In this document: one piece after another, positions 6,588 through 10,103 of the stretch
How positions within the stretch are numbered: the stretch's first letter is position 1
Layout: each line of letters opens with the position of its first letter
Origin: Thermoanaerobacterales bacterium
GTDB taxonomy: Bacteria > Bacillota > Thermosediminibacteria > Thermosediminibacterales > Tepidanaerobacteraceae
DNA: 10,103 nt
NCBI GenBank assembly: GCA_012841995.1
Contig: DUTQ01000122.1
Span: 1 to 10,103 of the forward strand
Reading direction: 5' to 3'
Made by a program: the position numbers and the translations under genes
Notes under the pieces: generated by a model
What the model was told of the DNA's origin: nothing
What the model saw: the letters and a program-made list of their open reading frames with translations, nothing else
The model's database searches: none

Positions 6588-6914
6588 TTATTTTATGTAG
6601 CCTTTTGCCTTGAGTTTTTGAATATGTTGTTTTAGTTTTTTGGTAAGGTCTATCCTGTAATCCTCTTCTAGGACAAACATCATAGAAACGGCTACTTGCG
6701 CTACATCAAGCAGCTCTTCTGCCATTTTGTCTATAACAACTTGCTTGTCCATTTGAATTTTTTCACCACTTCTGCCTTGAAACTTGCCGATGGCTTGAGC
6801 TAGCTCACCAGCCTCTTCCATTAATTTTAAAGCGGTGGATTCTAAAGTTGGAGTAAGACCGTTTAATTTTGGAAGACTTATTACCTTAAAATCATTACTT
6901 GTTCTATTTTCCAA
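6588..6914 (-). CDS. MazG-like nucleotide pyrophosphohydrolase-family protein
   Basis: 108 residues, all-alpha. The metal-binding pattern of the MazG/all-alpha NTP pyrophosphatase superfamily is present: E33-E34-x2-E37 (KLMEEAGELAQAI) and, 28 residues later, E66-E67-x2-D70 (EELLDVAQ). These coordinate Mg2+ for hydrolysis of nucleoside triphosphates to monophosphate and pyrophosphate. Substrate is unknown; the length fits the short MazG-like family rather than full MazG (~260 residues). The start is a TTG four bases after the stop of the upstream membrane gene, with GAGGTG in that gene's last codons as ribosome site, so the two are tightly coupled. It is the last gene of a three-gene minus-strand operon and converges on rho 14 bases away. 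Confidence 0.8.
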   Translation of the reverse strand: MENRTSNDFKVISLPKLNGLTPTLESTALKLMEEAGELAQAIGKFQGRSGEKIQMDKQVVIDKMAEELLDVAQVAVSMMFVLEEDYRIDLTKKLKQHIQKLKAKGYIK

Positions 6915-6918
6915 TATA

Positions 6919-7383
6919 TTACACCTCAGCTGACATTTTTATTTTATTTTTGTCTTTTATAATACGAGAGGCTAAAAACGTAAACAGTGATGCAACAAAA
7001 AGCCTTGTGATAAGTAAAAGAGCGCCATTTGCTCCGATAGCGGTAAAAATTGCCGTGTCCTCAATTATTGCATGGCAAGCTACGAGAAAGTATGTTAATA
7101 GATACAGATCCCTTTCGGGTAGATTTTCCTGTTTAGCGGTTTCAAATATAACTCCTGCTCCGTAGGATATTCCAATTAAAATCCCGATTACAAGTGGAAA
7201 ACCAGATTCTTTTTTCATACCAAAGATTTTCACAAGTGGTGAAAATAGATCGGCAATTTTTTCAAAAATCCCCGAATCCTTTAAGATCTCCATAGCAATC
7301 ATTATGGGAATAACTATCATTATAATGTTTTTTATGGATGAAAAACTACCTAATAGAGCTTCTTTTAATATAATAGTAAGCAT
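6919..7383 (-). CDS. Nucleoside-recognition (Gate) domain membrane protein, SpmB-like
   Basis: 154 residues with about four or five membrane segments. Conserved-looking stretches are the N-terminal IVIPIMIAMEILKDSG, a SPLVKIFGM linker, GFPLVIGILIGISYGAGVI, and the polar-in-membrane ACHAIIEDTAIFTAIGANG. This is the Gate-domain architecture shared with SpmA/SpmB (spore core dehydration) and the channel part of nucleoside and iron transporters. The frame extends to a GTG at 7398, but that codon lies in the ribosome site itself (GTGGAGG); ATG 7383, eight bases after GGAGG, is the likely start. It follows its paralogue by 24 bases; the pair probably forms a hetero-oligomer. Substrate unknown; identity as true SpmB is uncertain (about 20 residues shorter). 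Confidence 0.75.
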   Translation of the reverse strand: MLTIILKEALLGSFSSIKNIIMIVIPIMIAMEILKDSGIFEKIADLFSPLVKIFGMKKESGFPLVIGILIGISYGAGVIFETAKQENLPERDLYLLTYFLVACHAIIEDTAIFTAIGANGALLLITRLFVASLFTFLASRIIKDKNKIKMSAEV

Positions 7384-7407
7384 TATGTATTCCTCCACTT
7401 TGAAAGT

Positions 7408-7845
7408 TTAAAGAAATAAATTAAATGCCAAACCTGCTATAATGGCAAGGCTACATCTGACCGCAATCACCTTTATGGCTGAAAGGCCTATTTTTTTAGC
7501 AAGTGCAGTTTCAACGGGTAAACTGTGGCAAAATGATAACATGATAGCCAGAATAGTGATTTCCCTTACAGATAGCGATAATGAAACAATAGCTCCTATA
7601 GCAGCATAAAGATTTACGAAGTTACCGAGTACTAAAGCAATAGCAGCTTTACCCGGCAGTCCAAACATTGACATTAAAGGAGCAAAAACTTCAGAAATTA
7701 TGTTCAATATAGGCGTATGTTTTAAAAATGTTACAATAAATGATATAGGTACAACTATTTTAGCAAGTTCCCATGTAACGTTTATTCCAGATATCAAACC
7801 TCGCTTTAAAGTATTTATGGAAAGCGTTTTAGCTGTTTTATTCAA
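7408..7845 (-). CDS. Nucleoside-recognition (Gate) domain membrane protein, SpmA-like
   Basis: 145 residues with about four membrane segments; first gene of the minus-strand operon. Key stretches are ELAKIVVPISFIVTFLKHTP, a SMFGLPGKAAIALVLGNFVN segment, YAAIGAIVSLSLSVREI and SFCHSLPVETALAKKIG. The C-H-S-LPVETA stretch corresponds to ACHAIIEDTA of the downstream paralogue, showing that the two are related halves. The frame opens at GTG 7854, but AAGGAG lies only one base before it. The TTG at 7845, eight bases after AAGGAG, fits much better. Sporulation (spmA) or transport function is inferred from the family only; it is shorter than Bacillus SpmA (~196 residues). Confidence 0.75.
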   Translation of the reverse strand: MNKTAKTLSINTLKRGLISGINVTWELAKIVVPISFIVTFLKHTPILNIISEVFAPLMSMFGLPGKAAIALVLGNFVNLYAAIGAIVSLSLSVREITILAIMLSFCHSLPVETALAKKIGLSAIKVIAVRCSLAIIAGLAFNLFL

Positions 7846-7892
7846 GTTTAACACTCCTTAAAGCCATCTTATAAAAATAACTTTCATTTACA

Positions 7893-7922
7893 ATTATAGC
7901 ATATAATATTCTTACATGGCAT
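7893..7922 (-). promoter_or_regulatory. Possible promoter of the spmA-like operon
   Basis: On the minus strand: ATGCCA (-35, bases 7922-7917), 18 bases, then TATAAT (-10, 7898-7893), about 48 bases before the TTG start. The -35 is 4/6. It overlaps the direct repeats at 7899-7933. Confidence 0.4.
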
Positions 7923-7933
7923 ATAATATTCTT
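7899..7933. repeat. Perfect 15-bp tandem direct repeat, 20-bp period
   Basis: GCATATAATATTCTT occurs at 7899-7913 and 7919-7933, five bases apart, in the divergent region between the spmA-like operon and ferredoxin. One copy lies in the spacer and the other around the -35 of the possible minus-strand promoter, so it may be a repressor/activator site. Confidence 0.7.
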
Positions 7934-7991
7934 GGCCGGAAAGTTGTTTAACTTTGTCTTTTACTTAAAAGAAATTTTAGTTTGGCCGTGA

Positions 7992-8019
7992 TTAACCTCA
8001 AAAGAGAAATTAAGGTTAA
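7992..8019. repeat. 7-bp inverted repeat upstream of ferredoxin
   Basis: TTAACCT (7992-7998) and AGGTTAA (8013-8019) are perfect arms 14 bases apart. This could be an operator or a weak leader hairpin; no clear promoter for ferredoxin was found around it. Confidence 0.3.
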
Positions 8020-8072
8020 ATAATAGGATTTTGGACAAAATAAGCAAAATGCGTATTTGAGGAGGTTTTATC

Positions 8073-8261
8073 TTGAAAGTATTTGTAGATCAAGATCTTT
8101 GCATTAGCTGTGGGCTTTGTATCGATACTTGCCCGTCGGTTTATGACTGGAATGATGACGGAAAGGCTTCAGCAATAGATGGTGAAGTGCCTTCTGACAA
8201 TGAAGACGAGGCAAGAGAGGCATTAGAAAGTTGCCCATCTGATGCGATAAAAGAAGAGTAG
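8073..8261 (+). CDS. Single-cluster 4Fe-4S ferredoxin
   Basis: 62 residues, soluble electron carrier. Cluster ligands are C10, C13, C16 (CISCGLC) and C54 (SCPSDAI), as in the one-cluster ferredoxins of Thermotoga and Desulfovibrio type; there is no second cluster motif. C20 (DTCP) is present, but the partner cysteine that forms a disulfide in some relatives is missing. The protein is very acidic (DNEDEAREALE), typical for low-potential donors. The TTG start has the strong ribosome site GAGGAGG (8059-8065). It is a single-gene unit ending at the bidirectional terminator, next to the rubredoxin system. It could accept electrons from pyruvate:ferredoxin oxidoreductase or hydrogenase, but no partner is encoded nearby. 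Confidence 0.93.
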   Translation: MKVFVDQDLCISCGLCIDTCPSVYDWNDDGKASAIDGEVPSDNEDEAREALESCPSDAIKEE

Positions 8262-8272
8262 GATTAAAATAT

Positions 8273-8321
8273 AAATAAATGGTTCAGGTTATCTTTTATC
8301 AATAACCTGAACCATTTATTT
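8273..8321. terminator. Bidirectional terminator between ferredoxin and NADH:rubredoxin oxidoreductase
   Basis: AAATAAATGGTTCAGGTTAT (8273-8292) is perfectly complementary to 8302-8321: a 20-bp stem with a nine-base loop. A/T-rich flanks serve both directions. It ends the plus-strand ferredoxin and the minus-strand oxidoreductase transcripts. Confidence 0.88.
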
Positions 8322-8332
8322 TATGCTGAAAC

Positions 8333-9538
8333 TTATAGGCTATTTACTAATACATCAAAGTCATCTTGATTTAAGACTTTATCAGAAATCTTAAGTTTTG
8401 TCTTAATAGCCTTTGAGATTTTAAGCGCTGGTTTTGTATTGCCGACCAAAATAGTTCCTATAATAGAATTGTCTTTTATAAACACAATCTGATAGATATT
8501 ATCATTAGGGCTATATTTTGATATTGTCTTTTGAATATCACCGTCTTTTGATGTGTTGCCTGCAGAGAAGGCATCAATGCCAAAAACCTTCAAAAAATTT
8601 GAAGGGACGACTTCATTATAAGTAGTTGCCTGTCCAGCTAGATTCATTCCGGCGATTTTCCCCTGTTCTTTAGCAACAGGCCAAATGCCAAATACATTGC
8701 CGTTGTATTCTGCTACATCGCCTGCAGCGTAAATATTATCTATATTAGTTTGCATGTAGTCGTTAACTAATATGCCTCTAGAGGTTTTAATTGGGGTGTT
8801 GCTTACAATATCGAGGTTAGATCTTACGCCTGTAGCAAAGATTACAAATTCAGCTGATAGTGTTTTACCTTCACCTAATACTACTTGTTCAACTTCTTTG
8901 TTACCTTTAAGCTCTTCAGAACGACCAGAAAGCACAAAATTTATATTATTCTTTTCACCTAATGATTGAATAAGATTAGCTGCTGTTTCATCAAGTTGCC
9001 TTCTCAATATATATGGGCCACCCTCTATAACGGTTATGTTTTTTTGATTGTTTGATAAGGCCCATGCAGCCTCTAATCCTAATAGGCCACCTCCGATAAC
9101 TACTCCTGATTTTTTATCTTTGGTAAAATCGTAAAATTGCTTTACATCATTAAAAGTCCTTATACTGAACACATTCTCTAATTCTCTACCAGGAATAGGA
9201 GGCACAAAAGCACTACTGCCGTTGGCAAGAAGTAGCTTAGAAAAAGGATGTTTTTTCTGATTATCAATTGTAATGGTATTGTTTTCAACATCAATAGAAG
9301 TAACCTGATTGTCTAGTGCGACATCGATATTGTTTTTCTCATACCAGTTAATGGGTTTAACCAAAAGAGATTCTATAGAAGGGTCTTTACCTAATGACTC
9401 TGAAAGGCGCATACGATAATAAGTATAATAAGGTTCGCCACTAAATATTATTAAAGGTGTATCTTTATCTATTTTACGGAAGGCTTCAGCTGCTGATAGT
9501 GCTGCTATGCCTCCTCCAATAATTATTACAGGTTTCAT
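8333..9538 (-). CDS. NADH:rubredoxin oxidoreductase-type FAD-dependent pyridine nucleotide-disulfide oxidoreductase
   Basis: 401 residues, cytoplasmic. The N-terminal FAD fold has GGGIAALSAAE (8-18). The NAD(P)H fold has VVIGGGLLGLEAA (146-158). The ATGVRSN stretch (235-241) and the second FAD motif IYAAGDVAE (269-277) are intact, and a C-terminal part of ~80 residues follows. No redox-active CxxxxC is present, as in NADH-rubredoxin/NAD(P)H-nitrite-reductase-like enzymes. The length (~400) and the rubredoxin gene directly upstream make NADH:rubredoxin reductase the best call. In Clostridium such an enzyme passes NADH electrons to rubredoxin for flavodiiron oxygen reductase and rubrerythrins. 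The start ATG is six bases after AGGAGG. Alternatives: NADH oxidase or another small-carrier reductase. Confidence 0.88.
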   Translation of the reverse strand: MKPVIIIGGGIAALSAAEAFRKIDKDTPLIIFSGEPYYTYYRMRLSESLGKDPSIESLLVKPINWYEKNNIDVALDNQVTSIDVENNTITIDNQKKHPFSKLLLANGSSAFVPPIPGRELENVFSIRTFNDVKQFYDFTKDKKSGVVIGGGLLGLEAAWALSNNQKNITVIEGGPYILRRQLDETAANLIQSLGEKNNINFVLSGRSEELKGNKEVEQVVLGEGKTLSAEFVIFATGVRSNLDIVSNTPIKTSRGILVNDYMQTNIDNIYAAGDVAEYNGNVFGIWPVAKEQGKIAGMNLAGQATTYNEVVPSNFLKVFGIDAFSAGNTSKDGDIQKTISKYSPNDNIYQIVFIKDNSIIGTILVGNTKPALKISKAIKTKLKISDKVLNQDDFDVLVNSL

Positions 9539-9557
9539 GGTTTACCTCCTGTTAATT

Positions 9558-9595
9558 TTATAATAAGGCCCGGATGCATCCGGGCCTTATTATAA
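9558..9595. repeat. Perfect 38-bp palindrome between rubredoxin and its reductase
   Basis: The 38 bases are exactly self-complementary around a central ATGCAT, with a GC core GGCCCGG. In RNA this gives a very stable hairpin of about 16-17 bp. It starts 8 bases after the rubredoxin stop and ends 13 bases before AGGAGG of the reductase. Downstream on the minus strand the sequence is AT-rich but has no T-run, so it may be a partial terminator or mRNA stabiliser. Confidence 0.85.
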
Positions 9596-9603
9596 GTTTT
9601 ATT

Positions 9604-9762
9604 TTACTCTTCTTCAAACATATCTTTTCCAACGCCACAGTCTGGACATACCCAATCATCAGGAAGGTCTTCAAAAGCTGTACCTGGCTCTATACCATTG
9701 TCAGGATCACCGGCTTCTGGATCGTAAATATAACCACATATAGAACATACGTATTTTTTCAT
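9604..9762 (-). CDS. Rubredoxin
   Basis: A 52-residue protein, the usual rubredoxin length. One iron is held by C6, C9 ([12 protein letters not shown]) and C39, C42 ([13 protein letters not shown]). The [20 protein letters not shown] loop with the family's conserved proline, glycine and aromatic residues is complete. The start ATG is six bases after AAGGAGG. It is the first gene of an operon with the NADH-dependent reductase 65 bases downstream, so it should be the immediate electron acceptor of that enzyme. An upstream promoter covered by a Fur-type box suggests control by iron or peroxide. Confidence 0.97.
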   Translation of the reverse strand: MKKYVCSICGYIYDPEAGDPDNGIEPGTAFEDLPDDWVCPDCGVGKDMFEEE

Positions 9763-9921
9763 ATTATCCTCCTTAAATATTTTATATTAGGGCATAGCCC
9801 CACCTGCCTTATCAATAACCTTGTATTGGGTCCATATTACTTCATTCCGCAATTTTTATTATACGTTTTATTGTGATATAATAAAGGTAATATATGTAAG
9901 ATGTGAATTATTTTATACATC
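9763..9921 (-). other. 5' leader of the rubredoxin operon
   Basis: About 158 untranslated bases if transcription starts near 9921. It contains the ribosome site AAGGAGG, a small GC hairpin (GGGC-TAT-GCCC on the minus strand, about 9793-9803), and a second possible -10 (TATAAT, 9863-9858, with weak -35 TTTATT 16 bases up). No known riboswitch was recognised. Confidence 0.4.
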
Positions 9922-9922
9922 G

Positions 9923-9957
9923 ATTATATTATAATGGTTATCATTATCGCATGTCAA
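9923..9957 (-). promoter_or_regulatory. Consensus sigma-A promoter of the rubredoxin operon
   Basis: On the minus strand TTGACA (9957-9952) is followed after 18 bases by TATAAT (9933-9928); both hexamers match the consensus 6/6. A second TATAAT overlaps by one base (9928-9923). The Fur-type box fills the spacer and the -10. Confidence 0.78.
9930..9948. promoter_or_regulatory. Fur/PerR-family operator
   Basis: TATAATGGTTATCATTATC matches the 19-base Fur box GATAATGATTATCATTATC at 17 positions (differences at 1 and 8). Read on the minus strand it also holds a 7-1-7 site TGATAAC-C-ATTATAA, close to both the Fur and PerR consensus. It lies between and over the promoter hexamers, so binding should repress. 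Which family member binds (Fur, PerR, Zur) cannot be settled from the site. Confidence 0.72.
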
Positions 9958-10103
9958 TAGCCTTTGATGAAAAAAACATTGAAATCAAATTAATACAAAT
10001 TGTGACAAAAAAATGGGGAAATATGAAGTATAAATATAAAATAAGGGCCTTGTGCCCGAAAACAAGCAACCGCCAGCTAATGATAAATTATGTTTAACAA
10101 GCA
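9958..10103. other. Right-edge intergenic region with possible structured RNA
   Basis: No supported gene. A frame 9903-10097 has no ribosome site and covers the promoter and operator, so it is not called. Near the end, AGGG (10044-10047), GCCCGA (10054-10059), GCAACC (10066-10071) and GCTAAT (10076-10081) occur in the order seen in an S-box (SAM-I) riboswitch core, but the GAGAG/kink-turn part is not seen and the window ends. Confidence 0.25.

Noticed and set aside
8031..8059. TTGGAC-17-TATTTG as ferredoxin promoter
   Set aside because: Only 3/6 matches in each hexamer, and transcription would start inside or after the ribosome site.
9903..10097. 64-codon plus-strand ORF
   Set aside because: No ribosome site, no family resemblance, and it runs through the consensus promoter and Fur box of the opposite strand.
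1..10103. CRISPR arrays, tRNA/rRNA genes, insertion sequences, phage or integrase genes
   Set aside because: I looked for regular spaced repeats, tRNA-like cloverleafs and transposase motifs and saw none; this appears to be ordinary chromosomal sequence.

Overview
The window looks like chromosomal DNA of an anaerobic, endospore-forming, low-GC Firmicute, most likely in Clostridia (possibly Thermoanaerobacterales-like; genus not determined). The reasons are AT-rich DNA, strong GGAGG ribosome sites, frequent TTG/GTG starts, an S-layer-anchored protein, a Spo0F-like regulator with a sporulation-type kinase, paired SpmA/SpmB-like membrane proteins, and three genes of oxygen-free redox metabolism (ferredoxin, rubredoxin, NADH:rubredoxin oxidoreductase).

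Layout, left to right. (1) The C-terminal part of a PAP2-type membrane protein, whose usual catalytic histidine is a serine. (2) A secreted three-SLH-domain protein whose C-terminal half is five divergent copies of a ~73-residue beta-rich unit. (3) A 468-bp gap holding a frameshifted remnant of a stalk-like (copper amine oxidase N-terminal-like) domain, an intrinsic terminator, and a near-consensus sigma-H promoter. (4) A two-gene signalling operon: a stand-alone receiver resembling Spo0F, overlapped by a soluble histidine kinase. A weaker sigma-H-like site precedes the next gene, an unrecognised protein with two zinc ribbons. (5) A 376-bp region ahead of rho, with a strong sigma-A-type promoter that runs almost at once into an intrinsic terminator, then a U-rich leader and a 13-bp direct repeat. 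(6) Transcription terminator rho, convergent with (7) a three-gene minus-strand operon: two Gate/nucleoside-recognition membrane proteins, then a MazG-like protein. (8) A single-cluster ferredoxin on the plus strand, sharing a perfect 20-bp bidirectional terminator with (9) a minus-strand operon of a 52-residue rubredoxin followed by its NADH-dependent reductase, separated by a perfect 38-bp palindrome. This operon has a promoter with consensus -35 and -10 hexamers, and its spacer carries a 17/19 match to the Fur box. The last ~100 bases may hold the start of a structured RNA, cut by the window edge.

How it fits together: the left-centre part suggests a sporulation-initiation circuit (a kinase and single-domain receiver under sigma-H). 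The right part is a redox module in which NADH electrons pass through the reductase to rubredoxin, probably for oxygen or peroxide detoxification, under a Fur/PerR-family metal-dependent repressor. Functions are inferred from motifs read by eye; no database search was run.
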